The notes beneath the pieces were generated by a model. It had not been told where the DNA came from. It saw only the letters and a program-made list of their open reading frames with translations, and made no database searches. A stretch of 64,000 bases of DNA, from the NCBI RefSeq assembly GCF_004005865.1, contig NZ_SACN01000005.1, forward strand, positions 1 through 64,000, read 5' to 3'. A program made the position numbers and the translations under genes. Origin of the DNA: Sphingomonas crocodyli (GTDB lineage Bacteria > Pseudomonadota > Alphaproteobacteria > Sphingomonadales > Sphingomonadaceae). Position 1 is the stretch's first letter; each line of letters opens with the position of its first letter. Below are positions 26,644 to 37,627 of the stretch, piece by piece.

Positions 26644-27480
26644 TTACCTCTTCTTCTTCGCGTGACGCGAGCGAATGATGAACTTGTCGGTCGACTTGTT
26701 GGAACGCGTGCGCGCACCCTTCGTCGGCTTGCCCCACGGGGTGACCGGATGACGGCCGCCCGAGGTGCGGCCTTCACCACCGCCGTGCGGGTGGTCGACC
26801 GGGTTCTTGGCGACGCCGCGGGTCAGCGGACGCTTGCCGAGCCAGCGATTGCGGCCGGCCTTCGCCAGGTTCTGGTTGGCGTTGTCCGGGTTCGAAACCG
26901 CGCCGACCGTGCACATGCAATCCGAACGGATATAGCGCTGCTCGCCCGAGTTCAGGCGAACCATCACCATACCCTTGTCGCGACCGACGATCTGCACATA
27001 GGTGCCCGCCGCACGTGCGATCTGACCGCCCTTGCCGGGCTTCATTTCGACGTTGTGGACGATCGTGCCGACCGGAGCCTGGCCGATTTCCATCGCGTTG
27101 CCCGGCTTGGTGTCGGTCTTCTTGGCCGCAATGACCGTGTCGCCGACCGCCAGACGCTGCGGTGCGAGGATGTAGGCGAGTTCGCCGTCCTCATACTTCA
27201 CCAGCGCGATGAAGCCCGAGCGGTTGGGATCGTACTCAAGACGCTCGACCGTCGCGGGCTGATCCCACTTGCGGCGCTTGAAGTCGACGATGCGATACTT
27301 CTGCTTGTGGCCGCCCGCGATGCCGCGCGCAGTCGCGTGGCCCTGGTTGTTGCGGCCGCCCGACTTCGTCTTGCCTTCGGTCAGCGCCTTGACGGGGCGC
27401 CCCTTGAACAGGCCCGACTTGTCGACGAGGATCAGGCCACGGCGGGCCGGGCTCGTCGGGTTATAATGCTTGAGTGCCAT
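26644..27480 (-). CDS. rplB: 50S ribosomal protein L2
   Basis: 278 residues, usual length. The conserved C-terminal segment '[19 protein letters not shown]' holds the His implicated near the peptidyl-transferase centre. '[17 protein letters not shown]' is the N terminus. One base separates it from rplW. Confidence 0.98.
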   Translation of the reverse strand: MALKHYNPTSPARRGLILVDKSGLFKGRPVKALTEGKTKSGGRNNQGHATARGIAGGHKQKYRIVDFKRRKWDQPATVERLEYDPNRSGFIALVKYEDGELAYILAPQRLAVGDTVIAAKKTDTKPGNAMEIGQAPVGTIVHNVEMKPGKGGQIARAAGTYVQIVGRDKGMVMVRLNSGEQRYIRSDCMCTVGAVSNPDNANQNLAKAGRNRWLGKRPLTRGVAKNPVDHPHGGGEGRTSGGRHPVTPWGKPTKGARTRSNKSTDKFIIRSRHAKKKR

Positions 27481-27481
27481 C

Positions 27482-27799
27482 TCAGCGCACGCCTTCCGTC
27501 ACGTCGATCGACTGACCTTCGGCCAGCGTCACGATCGCCTTCTTCACGTCCGAGCGCTTGTAGGCTTCGCCCTTCCAGCGCTTGGTCTTGCCCTTCGAGA
27601 CGATCGTGTTGACGCCCTTGACGGTCACGCCCCACAGAGCCTCGACAGCCGCCTTGATCTCGGGCTTGGTAGCCGAGCCAGCGACCTGGAACACGATCGC
27701 ATTATGCTCGGAGAGCAGCGTCGTCTTCTCGGTGATGTGGGGCTTGAGCACCACGTCATAGTGGCGGATGTCCACCACGGCTTCCTGCTTCTTAGCCAT
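27482..27799 (-). CDS. rplW: 50S ribosomal protein L23
   Basis: 105 residues. '[20 protein letters not shown]' is the L23 signature, and '[15 protein letters not shown]' follows. It docks trigger factor and SRP at the tunnel exit. It overlaps rplD by eight bases. Confidence 0.98.
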   Translation of the reverse strand: MAKKQEAVVDIRHYDVVLKPHITEKTTLLSEHNAIVFQVAGSATKPEIKAAVEALWGVTVKGVNTIVSKGKTKRWKGEAYKRSDVKKAIVTLAEGQSIDVTEGVR

Positions 27800-28418
27800 T
27801 GAAGCGCGCCTCCAGCTTCTCGACCGCGGCGCGGGTCAGCACCAGAGTCTCATGCTTCAGAATGTCATAGACGTTGGCACCGATCGCCGGCAGCACGTTG
27901 AGCTTCGGAATGTTCGAAGACGCCAGCGCGAAACCGTTGTCGACCATGTCGCCATCGATGACGAGCGTGGTGTTGCCGAAGCCCAGCTTGCCGATCTGGC
28001 CGACCAGGATCTTGGTCTTGGCATCGGCCATCGCCAGCGTGTCGAGCACGACCAGCTTGCCGTCCTTCGCCTTCGACGAAAGCGCCATCTTCAGGCCGAG
28101 CGCGCGAACCTTCTTGTTCAGCGACGGATTGAAGTCACGGACGCGAGGACCATGAGCCTTACCACCGCCGATGAAGTTCGGGGCGCGGCGATCGCCGTGA
28201 CGAGCCGTACCGCCGCCCTTCTGGTTGCCGAACTTCTTGCCGGTGCGGGCAACGTCCGAACGCTCACGCGCACCGCGGGCGGTGCCGCGACGCTTTTCGA
28301 GCTGCCAGGTGACGACGCGATGCAGGATGTCGGCGCGCGGCTCGACGGCGAAGATCTCGTCGTTGAGCTCGATGTCGCCCGACGCCTTGGCGTCGAGGGT
28401 CTGAACCTTGACCTTCAT
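27792..28418 (-). CDS. rplD: 50S ribosomal protein L4
   Basis: 208 residues with '[20 protein letters not shown]', '[20 protein letters not shown]' and '[20 protein letters not shown]'. In E. coli, L4 represses the S10 operon through a leader. Here a structured 266-base leader lies before rplC rather than before rpsJ. Confidence 0.97.
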   Translation of the reverse strand: MKVKVQTLDAKASGDIELNDEIFAVEPRADILHRVVTWQLEKRRGTARGARERSDVARTGKKFGNQKGGGTARHGDRRAPNFIGGGKAHGPRVRDFNPSLNKKVRALGLKMALSSKAKDGKLVVLDTLAMADAKTKILVGQIGKLGFGNTTLVIDGDMVDNGFALASSNIPKLNVLPAIGANVYDILKHETLVLTRAAVEKLEARFNG

Positions 28419-28420
28419 GA

Positions 28421-29173
28421 TCAGCCCTCCCGGCCTTCGGTCGCTTCCGGAGCCACAGCCTCTTCGGCGGGCGTGTCAGCGACGTTGTTGCTGTTGGCGG
28501 CAGCCTTCAGGCCGGCCGGATACGGCGCATCCTTGGGGGCCGGAACCTTCACCGAGTCCTTGACGAGCAGCCACGTGCCCTTCGAACCGGGGACCGAACC
28601 CTTGACGAACAGCAGGCCACGCTCGGCGTCCGTCTGGACGATCTCGAGGCTCTGCTGGGTGCGCTGACGGTCGCCCATGTGGCCGGCCATCTTCTTGTTC
28701 TTGAACACGCGGCCCGGATCCTGACGGTTACCGGTCGAACCGAGCGAACGGTGCGAGACCGAGACGCCGTGGGTCGCGCGCAGACCGCCGAAGCCCCAAC
28801 GCTTCATACCGCCCGCAAAGCCCTTGCCCTGCGTGTGGCCCGAAACGTCGACCAGCTGGCCGGCGACGAAATGCTCGGCCGACAGTTCGGCGCCGACGTC
28901 GAGGAGGTTATCCTCGGTCACGCGGAACTCGACCAGGACAGCCTTGGGCTCGACTTCGGCCTTGCCGAAGTGGCCGCGCTGCGGCTTGGCGACATTCTTC
29001 GCCTTGGCGGTGCCGGCGCCGAGCTGAACCGCGACATAACCGTCGCTGTCCGCTTCCTTGCGAGCCACCACCTGCACGTTGTCCAGCTGCAGAACGGTCA
29101 CCGGCACGTGCCGGCCATCGTCCTGAAACAGGCGGGTCATACCCATCTTCTTCGCGATCACGCCTGTGCGCAT
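28421..29173 (-). CDS. rplC: 50S ribosomal protein L3 with acidic C-terminal extension
   Basis: 250 residues against about 209 in E. coli. The core has '[20 protein letters not shown]' and '[20 protein letters not shown]'. The last 30 or so residues are Ala/Glu-rich ('[15 protein letters not shown]') and appear disordered. GGAAGGAG precedes the ATG. It is separated from rpsJ by a structured leader with terminators, so it may begin a transcript of its own. Confidence 0.97.
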   Translation of the reverse strand: MRTGVIAKKMGMTRLFQDDGRHVPVTVLQLDNVQVVARKEADSDGYVAVQLGAGTAKAKNVAKPQRGHFGKAEVEPKAVLVEFRVTEDNLLDVGAELSAEHFVAGQLVDVSGHTQGKGFAGGMKRWGFGGLRATHGVSVSHRSLGSTGNRQDPGRVFKNKKMAGHMGDRQRTQQSLEIVQTDAERGLLFVKGSVPGSKGTWLLVKDSVKVPAPKDAPYPAGLKAAANSNNVADTPAEEAVAPEATEGREG

Positions 29174-29224
29174 GATCTGCTCCTTCCCAAACAGAGGCTC
29201 GCGTTAGCGGCGAGCGTGCCAACG

Positions 29225-29250
29225 AAAAAGGCTCCGGTTAACCGAAGCCT
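29225..29250 (-). terminator. Intrinsic terminator/attenuator upstream of rplC
   Basis: On the minus strand AGGCTTCGGTT pairs with AACCGGAGCCT (one mismatch), followed by TTTTT. It lies in front of rplC in the sense direction, so read-through must be controlled or transcription must restart. Confidence 0.75.
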
Positions 29251-29402
29251 CCAGCCCATAATCAGACAGCCCCCGCCCGGGCTCGGTTTCCACATACCGG
29301 ATGATCCGGGATGCGAAGGCGGGGACTCGGACACCGGCAGTTGCCGGTCGGTATCCCTGTCTTTTCGCTATCGGCCTCAATCCATCAGGAGAGGCAAATA
29401 AC

Positions 29403-29429
29403 CCCGCAAAGTCGATTCGACCCTGCGGG
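29403..29429 (-). terminator. Hairpin after rpsJ, probable weak terminator
   Basis: CCCGCA (29403-29408) pairs with TGCGGG (29424-29429) and GTCGA with TCGAC inside. On the minus strand GGTTATTTGCC follows, a poor U-tract. It lies 11 bases beyond the rpsJ stop. Confidence 0.5.
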
Positions 29430-29439
29430 AGCCGGCGCT

Positions 29440-29751
29440 TTACGCCAGTTTGATCTCGACATCAACACCTGCTGCGAGATCGAGCTTCATGAGAGCGTCG
29501 ACGGTCTGCGGGGTGGGCTGAACGATGTCCAGCAGGCGCTTATAGGTGCGCACCTCGAACTGCTCGCGCGACTTCTTGTCGATGTGAGGGCCACGGTTGA
29601 CCGTGAACTTCTCGATGCGCGTCGGCAGCGGAATAGGGCCACGGATGAGAGCGCCGGTGCGGCGCGCGGTGTCGGCGATGTCGCCGGTCGCCTGATCGAG
29701 CACACGGTGATCGAACGCCTTCAGGCGAATGCGGATGTTCTGCGTTTCCAT
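29440..29751 (-). CDS. rpsJ: 30S ribosomal protein S10 (NusE)
   Basis: 103 residues: '[20 protein letters not shown]', '[20 protein letters not shown]' and '[16 protein letters not shown]'. It also acts as NusE in transcription antitermination. It lies 106 bases downstream of tuf, behind a strong terminator, and is followed by another hairpin, so it may be expressed as a separate short unit. Confidence 0.98.
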   Translation of the reverse strand: METQNIRIRLKAFDHRVLDQATGDIADTARRTGALIRGPIPLPTRIEKFTVNRGPHIDKKSREQFEVRTYKRLLDIVQPTPQTVDALMKLDLAAGVDVEIKLA

Positions 29752-29775
29752 GGTCCTACCGATTCAAAGAGCCGC

Positions 29776-29791
29776 GGGTGGATGACCACCC
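29776..29791 (-). other. Perfect hairpin in the rpsJ leader
   Basis: GGGTGG/CCACCC with a four-base loop, 25 bases before the rpsJ start, close enough to affect ribosome access. It could be an autoregulatory element. Confidence 0.4.
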
Positions 29792-29808
29792 CTTACATAA
29801 ATAGCAAA

Positions 29809-29836
29809 CCGGCCGACTCCCGAGGGAGCCGGCCGG
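29809..29836 (-). terminator. Intrinsic terminator after tuf
   Basis: A 13-bp stem with one mismatch (29809-29821 with 29824-29836; CCGGCCG and CTCCC blocks), followed on the minus strand by TTTGCTATTTA. It lies 22 bases past the tuf stop codon. Confidence 0.8.
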
Positions 29837-29857
29837 CTCGTAAGGCTTGCGCCTATA

Positions 29858-31048
29858 TTACTTCGAGATCGCGCTGACAACCCCGGCGCCGACGGTGCGG
29901 CCGCCTTCACGGATCGAGAAGCGGAGACCTTCTTCCATCGCGATCGGAGCGATCAGCTTGACGCCGAGCTTCACGTTGTCGCCGGGCATGACCATCTCGG
30001 TGCCCTCGGGCAGCTCGACGGTGCCGGTGACGTCCGTGGTGCGGAAGTAGAACTGCGGACGATAGTTCGCAAAGAACGGCGTATGACGGCCACCCTCTTC
30101 CTTCGACAGGACGTACACTTCCGACGAGAAGTCGGTGTGCGGCTTGATCGAACCCGGCTTGCAGAGAACCTGACCACGCTCGACTTCTTCACGGCCGACG
30201 CCGCGGATCAGCGCGCCGATGTTGTCGCCAGCCTGACCCGAGTCGAGCAGCTTGCGGAACATTTCAACGCCCGTGACGGTGGTCTTGCGGGTGTCCTTGA
30301 GGCCGACGATCTCGACTTCCTCACCAACCTTCACGATGCCGGTTTCGACACGGCCGGTGACGACGGTGCCGCGACCCGAGATCGAGAACACGTCTTCGAT
30401 CGGCATCAGGAACGGACGATCGAGCGGACGCTCCGGCTGCGGGATATATTCGTCCACAGCGGCCATCAGCTTGAGAACGGCGTTCTTGCCGATCTCGTCG
30501 TTCGAACCGTCGAGAGCCTTCACGGCCGAACCCTGGATGACGGGGATGTCATCGCCCGGGAAGTCGTACGACGACAGCAGCTCGCGGATTTCCAGTTCGA
30601 CGAGCTCGAGGATCTCGGCGTCGTCGACGAGGTCGACCTTGTTCATGAACACGACCAGAGCCGGCACGCCGACCTGACGGGCGAGGAGGATGTGCTCGCG
30701 GGTCTGCGGCATCGGGCCGTCGGTGGCCGACACGACCAGGATGCCGCCGTCCATCTGCGCGGCGCCGGTGATCATGTTCTTCACATAGTCGGCGTGGCCG
30801 GGGCAGTCGACGTGCGCATAGTGGCGCTTCTCGGTCTCATACTCGACGTGCGCGGTCGAGATGGTGATGCCGCGCTCGCGCTCTTCCGGAGCCTTGTCGA
30901 TGTTGGCGTAGTCGACGAACGTCGCGCCGCCGGTCTCGGCCAGAACCTTCGTGATGGCGGCGGTGAGCGACGTCTTGCCGTGGTCGACGTGGCCGATGGT
31001 GCCGATGTTGCAGTGCGGCTTCGTCCGCTCAAACTTAGCTTTCGCCAT
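29858..31048 (-). CDS. tuf: Elongation factor Tu
   Basis: 396-residue GTPase that delivers aminoacyl-tRNA. G1 is GHVDHGKT (19-26), and '[20 protein letters not shown]' and 'NKVDLVDD' are the G3 and G4 regions. Domains 2 and 3 are complete, ending '[10 protein letters not shown]'. It lies 77 bases after fusA. It is the only tuf copy in the window; a second copy elsewhere is possible. Confidence 0.99.
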   Translation of the reverse strand: MAKAKFERTKPHCNIGTIGHVDHGKTSLTAAITKVLAETGGATFVDYANIDKAPEERERGITISTAHVEYETEKRHYAHVDCPGHADYVKNMITGAAQMDGGILVVSATDGPMPQTREHILLARQVGVPALVVFMNKVDLVDDAEILELVELEIRELLSSYDFPGDDIPVIQGSAVKALDGSNDEIGKNAVLKLMAAVDEYIPQPERPLDRPFLMPIEDVFSISGRGTVVTGRVETGIVKVGEEVEIVGLKDTRKTTVTGVEMFRKLLDSGQAGDNIGALIRGVGREEVERGQVLCKPGSIKPHTDFSSEVYVLSKEEGGRHTPFFANYRPQFYFRTTDVTGTVELPEGTEMVMPGDNVKLGVKLIAPIAMEEGLRFSIREGGRTVGAGVVSAISK

Positions 31049-31125
31049 TTTTCCTACCTTCTTTCGCGAATCGTTTCCCGGACGGTCCGCCGGATGCGGA
31101 CGCGCCCATAACTACAATTTTGTGA

Positions 31126-33219
<2,094 letters not shown>

Positions 33220-33302
33220 GATTGCTTCCTTGCGGTTATGGAGAGCCGGACGATCCGACACCCCACGATATAGGACGGTTTGTTACCGGTAAAAGACTTA
33301 CC

Positions 33303-33326
33303 GGCCCCGTCGTTGCCGACGGAGCC
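33303..33326 (-). other. Stem-loop between rpsG and fusA
   Basis: On the minus strand GGC-CCGTCG-GCAA-CGACGG-GCC with one bulge per side, followed by GGTAAGTCTTTT. It could be a partial terminator or an RNA-processing site that lowers fusA/tuf relative to rpsL/rpsG or the reverse. Confidence 0.4.
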
Positions 33327-33339
33327 GATCAGTCTGCTT

Positions 33340-33810
33340 TTACCAGCGGTAGTGCGAGAAGGCGCGGTTCGCTTCCGCCATGCGGTGCGTGTCTTCGCGC
33401 TTCTTGACCGCGTTGCCGCGATTGTTCGCGGCGTCGAGCAGTTCGCCCGACAGACGCGCCGACATCGTGGTCTCGCTGCGCGCACGCGCGGCCGAGATCA
33501 GCCAGCGGATCGCCAGCGCCTGCGAACGGTCAGGACGGACTTCGACCGGGACCTGGTAGGTCGCACCGCCGACGCGGCGGCTGCGGACTTCGATGCCCGG
33601 ACGGATGTTGTTGAGAGCGTCATGGAACACGCCGATCGGATCGCGCTTCGCGCGGGTCTCGACGGTTTCGAGCGCGGAATAGACGATGCCTTCGGCGATC
33701 GACTTCTTCCCGTCGAGCATGACGGAGTTCATGAACTTGGAAAGGATGACATCTCCGAACTTGGGGTCCGGCAGGATCTCACGCTTTTCTGGACGACGAC
33801 GACGAGCCAT
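33340..33810 (-). CDS. rpsG: 30S ribosomal protein S7
   Basis: 156 residues: '[20 protein letters not shown]', '[17 protein letters not shown]' and '[19 protein letters not shown]'. It nucleates head-domain assembly. It starts 13 bases after rpsL. Confidence 0.98.
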   Translation of the reverse strand: MARRRRPEKREILPDPKFGDVILSKFMNSVMLDGKKSIAEGIVYSALETVETRAKRDPIGVFHDALNNIRPGIEVRSRRVGGATYQVPVEVRPDRSQALAIRWLISAARARSETTMSARLSGELLDAANNRGNAVKKREDTHRMAEANRAFSHYRW

Positions 33811-33823
33811 TTCAAACTACCTC

Positions 33824-34195
33824 TTACTTAGGACGCTTGGCGCCGTACTTCGAACGGCTCTGCTTGCGATCCTTGACACCCTGCGTATCGAGCACGCCGC
33901 GAAGGACGTGATAGCGCACGCCCGGAAGGTCGCGCACACGGCCGCCGCGGATCAGGACCACCGAGTGCTCCTGAAGGTTGTGGCCTTCGCCGGGGATGTA
34001 GCTGATGACTTCGCGGCTGTTGGTCAGACGGACCTTGGCCACCTTACGAAGCGCCGAGTTCGGCTTCTTCGGGGTCGTCGTGTAGACGCGGGTGCAAACA
34101 CCACGCTTCTGCGGATTCTTTTCCATCGCAGGGACCTTCGACTTGGCCTTCTGCGGTTCGCGACCCTTGCGGATCAGCTGGTTGATCGTTGGCAT
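33824..34195 (-). CDS. rpsL: 30S ribosomal protein S12
   Basis: 123 residues, decoding-site protein. '[14 protein letters not shown]' is the N terminus. '[18 protein letters not shown]' contains the Lys (E. coli Lys43 equivalent) linked to streptomycin sensitivity and is wild type here; '[20 protein letters not shown]' follows. First gene of the str operon, with a strong promoter at 34387-34415. Confidence 0.98.
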
Positions 34196-34386
34196 GAAGC
34201 CCTTCACCTCTTTCAGAGTGTTACTTTACCAATGCCCAACTTGCCTCCCGTCGATCAGGCCGATGGCCGGAAACGACGAAAATGCACGAAAGCCCCGGCG
34301 ACCTTGCGATCTCCCGAACCTTCCCACGCATCAGCAATGTTCAAGCTCAGCCCTGAACACGGCGAACCGGCCCAGAGCAGGGCGCG

Positions 34387-34415
34387 CCTATAGGTGAGGA
34401 GTCGCGACGGGTCAA
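34387..34415 (-). promoter_or_regulatory. Strong sigma-70 promoter of the str operon
   Basis: On the minus strand TTGACC (34410-34415) and TATAGG (34387-34392) are separated by exactly 17 bases. Transcription would start near 34380, giving a leader of about 185 bases before rpsL. This is the best -35/-10 match I found in the window. Confidence 0.75.
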
Positions 34416-34466
34416 CCGAGTCGCCCGCGGGCGGAACGGGGATACGGGCCGGGCCGTTCTAAGACG

Positions 34467-34808
34467 ATGTTACGCCCCCTCTCCTTCCTCGCCCTCGCCG
34501 CCGTCGCGACCTCCGCATCGGCCGCGAGCTTCGATTGCGCCCGCGCACGCTCGCCCGATGAAAAGGCGGTCTGCGCCAGCCGTGCGCTCAACGACGCCGA
34601 CGTGAAGATGGCAACGCTCTACGCGCTCGACCTGCGCTTCGTGCCGATGGGCGGACGCGATCATCTGCACGACGAACAGCGGGCTTTCCTTACCGCGCGC
34701 AAGGCCTGCACCACGGACCGAGCATGCCTCGGCCGGCTCTACACCCGACGGATCGCGACGCTGCAGGCGATCATCGACACCCGCGTTTATCCGCACGGGC
34801 CGTTCTAG
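34467..34808 (+). CDS. Small secreted protein, LprI/DUF1311-like
   Basis: 113 residues with an N-terminal signal peptide (cleavage probably after 'SASA', about residue 19) and a Cys-bearing domain: 'FDCARARSPDEKAVCASRAL' and 'ACTTDRACLGRLYTRRIATL'. The pattern C-ar-spdE-aiC and DxxLxxxY-like spacing resembles the lysozyme-inhibitor LprI N-terminal domain. Four Cys could form two disulfides in the periplasm. It is convergent with cutA, one base apart. Confidence 0.7.
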   Translation: MLRPLSFLALAAVATSASAASFDCARARSPDEKAVCASRALNDADVKMATLYALDLRFVPMGGRDHLHDEQRAFLTARKACTTDRACLGRLYTRRIATLQAIIDTRVYPHGPF

Positions 34809-34809
34809 A

Positions 34810-35124
34810 TCAGTCGGTTTCGTCCCGGATCCAGCCGAGATAGTCGGCCGATCCGGTGCTGACCGGCACGACAACGACCTCGGGCACTTCATAGCTGTGG
34901 AGAGCGCGGATGCGCGCCTCGACTGCCGGCGCCAAGCCCGAGCGGGTCTTGATGTGGAGCAGCACCTCCGCCGCGCGTTCGACCGCGCCGTGCCAGCGGT
35001 AGATGCTCGTCACCGGCTGCATCTGCACGCACGCGGCCAGGCGTTCGGCGACAAGCGCCTCGGCGATGCGTTCCGCCTCGCCCGCCGAGCCGCAGCTCGT
35101 GAAGATGATGACCGCCTGCGTCAA
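34810..35124 (-). CDS. cutA: Divalent-cation tolerance protein CutA
   Basis: 104 residues, trimeric PII-like fold. 'AERIAEALVAERLAACVQM' and 'IKTRSGLAPAVEARIRALHS', then 'YEVPEVVVVP', match CutA. The start is TTG at 35124: its codon overlaps the TGA of the upstream amidohydrolase (TTGA), an in-frame stop lies directly before it, and no later start keeps the first strand. This implies translational coupling. The CutA role in metal tolerance is not fully settled in the family. Confidence 0.9.
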   Translation of the reverse strand: MTQAVIIFTSCGSAGEAERIAEALVAERLAACVQMQPVTSIYRWHGAVERAAEVLLHIKTRSGLAPAVEARIRALHSYEVPEVVVVPVSTGSADYLGWIRDETD

Positions 35125-36422
35125 TCAGTGTCAGCCATAATGTGGCTCACGATCTCGCCGCCCTTGATCACCGCGACCGGATGTTCGAGCAGGCGCACGT
35201 CCTTCGACGGATCGCCCGCGACCGCGACGATATCGCCATAGTGGCCAGGCTCGAGCGAACCGACGTCGCCGGGCTTGCCGAGCGCCTTTGCTGCCTCGCT
35301 GGTCGCGGCGCGGATCGCCTCGGTCGGGGTCATGCCCCATTCGACCATCTTGGCGAACTGGAGCGCATTCTGCCCCGCCGGGAAGACCCCGGCATTGTCG
35401 GTGCCGAACACCATCTTCACGCCCGCCTTCCACGCATCGCGGAAGGTCTCGCGCTGCTTGCGGCCGATCGCGCGCTCCTTGTCGAGCGACGCCTTGGACA
35501 GGCCGTTCTTCTCGCCTTCCGACAGGATGTAGTCGTCGTCGTATATATCCATCGAGAACCAGGCGCCCGATGCCTTGGCCAACTTGAAGCTCTCCGCATC
35601 GGCCAGGCTGGCATGTTCGATCGTGTCCGCGCCCGCGCGCAGGGCATCGTTGATGCCGCTGGTTCCGTGCGCGTGAACCGCGACCTTCATGCCCAGTGCG
35701 TGCGCGGCCTCGACCAGCGCCTTCATCTCGTCGAGCGTATATTGCTGCGCGCCGACCGCATCGGTGCGCGAAAGGACGCCGCCGGTGCCGCAGAACTTGA
35801 TCACCTCCGCGCCATATTTGCGCATCCAGCGGACCTTGGCGCGCAGAGCCTCGGCGCCGTCGGCGACCGCCGGATTGTCGATCTTCGAAAAGCTTTCGGG
35901 CAGGCCTTCGGTCCCGTCGCAATGGCCGCCGGTCGCGCCGATCGCATAGCCCGAAGGAACGATGCGCGGGCCGGTTATATAGCCGTCGTCGATCCCCTGC
36001 TTGAGGCCCACATCGGCGAAGTCGGCGCTGCCGACGTTGCGAACCGTGGTGAAGCCCGCCTGCAGGATCTTCTGCACGTTGTGGACACCCACCGTCATCC
36101 AAAAGGCGTCGCTATGTTCCAGCGCCGATTGCATGTCGATCGTCGGATCGCCGGTGACGTGGACGTGCATGTCGATCAGGCCGGGCAGGATCGTCACGTC
36201 GCCCAGATCGATCCGCGTCGCGCCTTCGGGGATCGCGATGCGCATATTGTTGCCGGTCGCCAATGCCACCACGCGGCCATCGGTGATGACCACGATCGGT
36301 GCGTCGAGCGTCTTGCCGCTGGCAGGGTCGAACAGATGGGCAGCGGTAACGACGGACGACGCGGCGAAAGCCGGCATAGCAAAGGCACAGGCCGCAACGG
36401 CGGCCAGCAGGCGAAAGCGCAT
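35121..36422 (-). CDS. Secreted amidohydrolase (imidazolonepropionase/Xaa-Pro dipeptidase-like)
   Basis: 433-residue metal-dependent hydrolase with a signal peptide (first 21 residues, ending 'AMPAFAAS'). The metal site begins at 'LIDMHVHVTGD' (HxH), the carboxylated-Lys candidate is in 'AEVIKFCGTGG', and later ligands are 'VAVHAHGTSGIN', 'TIEHASLAD' and 'VFGTDNAGVF'. The group includes periplasmic enzymes acting on dipeptides or N-acyl and carbamate compounds; the substrate is unknown. The start at 36422 gives the cleanest signal peptide; an upstream ATG at 36470 is less likely. It is coupled to cutA by a four-base overlap. Confidence 0.88.
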   Translation of the reverse strand: MRFRLLAAVAACAFAMPAFAASSVVTAAHLFDPASGKTLDAPIVVITDGRVVALATGNNMRIAIPEGATRIDLGDVTILPGLIDMHVHVTGDPTIDMQSALEHSDAFWMTVGVHNVQKILQAGFTTVRNVGSADFADVGLKQGIDDGYITGPRIVPSGYAIGATGGHCDGTEGLPESFSKIDNPAVADGAEALRAKVRWMRKYGAEVIKFCGTGGVLSRTDAVGAQQYTLDEMKALVEAAHALGMKVAVHAHGTSGINDALRAGADTIEHASLADAESFKLAKASGAWFSMDIYDDDYILSEGEKNGLSKASLDKERAIGRKQRETFRDAWKAGVKMVFGTDNAGVFPAGQNALQFAKMVEWGMTPTEAIRAATSEAAKALGKPGDVGSLEPGHYGDIVAVAGDPSKDVRLLEHPVAVIKGGEIVSHIMADTD

Positions 36423-36488
36423 GAAATCCCCTTTTTGTTGGGGACAGCAGATCATCAGGCGTGACGCCAAGTCAACCCTTGGACGGGG

Positions 36489-37424
36489 TCAGCCCTTCGG
36501 CTTCGGCACCGGTCTGGCCTGCGGCTTTATGTAGATCGCGCGGATCGCGGGCCAGCGGGCGCGCAGTTCGGCCTCCGCCTCGGCGATCATCGCCTCGATC
36601 CGGCCGACCGGCACATGATCCTCGAAATCGACCGAGAGGCCGAGGAAGATATTGTCGGGGCCGATATGGATCGTCGTCACCTCGTTGACGCCGGTGACTT
36701 CGGGGCGCCCGGCGATCGCCTGCGCGACCGCCGCGACCATATCCGGATCGGCCGTCTCACCGATCAGCAGATCCTTCGACTCCCGCGCCAGCACGAAAGC
36801 GACCGTAGCCAGCGCCATGCCGATCACCACCGATGCGACACCGTCATAGCGCGCGTCGCCCGTCACCAGACTGGCGGTGATGCCCAGCCCCGCGACCACG
36901 AGGCCGAACATCGCAGCCGAATCCTCGAACAAGACGATAAAGCTGGGCGGGTCCTTCGATCGGACGACCGCCTGCCACCATCCCTGTTCGCCCCGCGCGC
37001 GATCGAACTCGCGCATCGCGATCCACCAGCTTCCGCCTTCGAGCAGGATCGAGAAAGCGAGCACCACATAGTTGACCGCCGGCGAACGGATCGGCTCCGG
37101 CTTCAGGATATGGAGCACGCCTTCGTAGATCGACAGGCCCGCGCCCGTCGCGAAGATCAGGATCGCGACGACGAAGCTCCAGAAATAAAGCTCGCGCCCA
37201 TAGCCGAGCGGATGGAGATCGTCGGGCGGGCGCAGCGACCTTTTCTGCCCGTAGAGCAGCAATATCTGGTTAAGGCTGTCGACGACCGAGTGAAAACCTT
37301 CGGTCAGCATCGCCGACGATCCGGTGATCGACGCCGCCACGAACTTCGCGACAGCGATGCCGAGATTGGCGCTGAGCGCCGCATAGAGGGTCAGCTTGCT
37401 ACCGTGGGGTGCGTCGCCGCTCAT
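36489..37424 (-). CDS. Cation diffusion facilitator family transporter
   Basis: 311-residue inner-membrane protein with about five to six hydrophobic segments and a cytoplasmic C-terminal domain (from about 205, 'LLIGETADPDMVAAVAQAIA'). Helix 2 has 'TEGFHSVVDSLNQILLLYG', where the canonical metal site HxxxD is visible (His, Asp). Helix 5 'DGVASVVIGMALA' fits. It exports Zn2+ or a related divalent cation by antiport. The start is the second ATG (37424), spaced properly from GAGAGG. It is divergent from the L,D-transpeptidase gene. Confidence 0.85.
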   Translation of the reverse strand: MSGDAPHGSKLTLYAALSANLGIAVAKFVAASITGSSAMLTEGFHSVVDSLNQILLLYGQKRSLRPPDDLHPLGYGRELYFWSFVVAILIFATGAGLSIYEGVLHILKPEPIRSPAVNYVVLAFSILLEGGSWWIAMREFDRARGEQGWWQAVVRSKDPPSFIVLFEDSAAMFGLVVAGLGITASLVTGDARYDGVASVVIGMALATVAFVLARESKDLLIGETADPDMVAAVAQAIAGRPEVTGVNEVTTIHIGPDNIFLGLSVDFEDHVPVGRIEAMIAEAEAELRARWPAIRAIYIKPQARPVPKPKG

Positions 37425-37561
37425 GCACATCCTCTCGCCATCGCGCGGCCCCTTTTAGCGGCGGAGCGGCCGCGCGGAAGCGGCCGGCGAAAAGTTTTCG
37501 ACGGCGCTGCTTTTCAATTGCGCAGGCGCAAAAATGTTCCTAAGCAGCCATCATCTATATT

Positions 37562-37589
37562 TGCGCACTGATTTGGATCAGTTGGCGCA
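37562..37589. promoter_or_regulatory. Imperfect palindrome upstream of the L,D-transpeptidase gene
   Basis: ACTGAT/ATCAGT around 'ttgg', extended by TGCGC and GGCGCA with a one-base shift. It is 38 bases before the start codon and could be an operator or a 5'-UTR hairpin. Confidence 0.35.
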
Positions 37590-37627
37590 TATGCACGTTA
37601 TCGGCGGACCGGTTCAGGAGGTTCGCC

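Larger units (their letters stand above)
29174..29439 (-). promoter_or_regulatory. Structured leader between rpsJ and rplC
   Basis: 266 bases without a gene. On the minus strand there is first a hairpin after rpsJ (29403-29429), then ACCGGCA/TGCCGGT, CCGGATCATCCGG and a long-range CCCCGCC/GGCGGGG pairing (about 29271-29324). A perfect terminator lies at 29225-29250, 52 bases before rplC. The arrangement looks like an attenuator or ribosomal-protein leader. I could not place a convincing promoter. Confidence 0.5.

Noticed and set aside
27461..27469. TTATAA inside the start of rplB as a further regulator site
   Set aside because: It is in coding sequence (Tyr-Asn codons of the conserved L2 N terminus) and lacks the CG of the CGTTATAA motif.
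30083..31111. 342-residue plus-strand frame opposite tuf
   Set aside because: It is antisense to EF-Tu and has only shadow-type composition.
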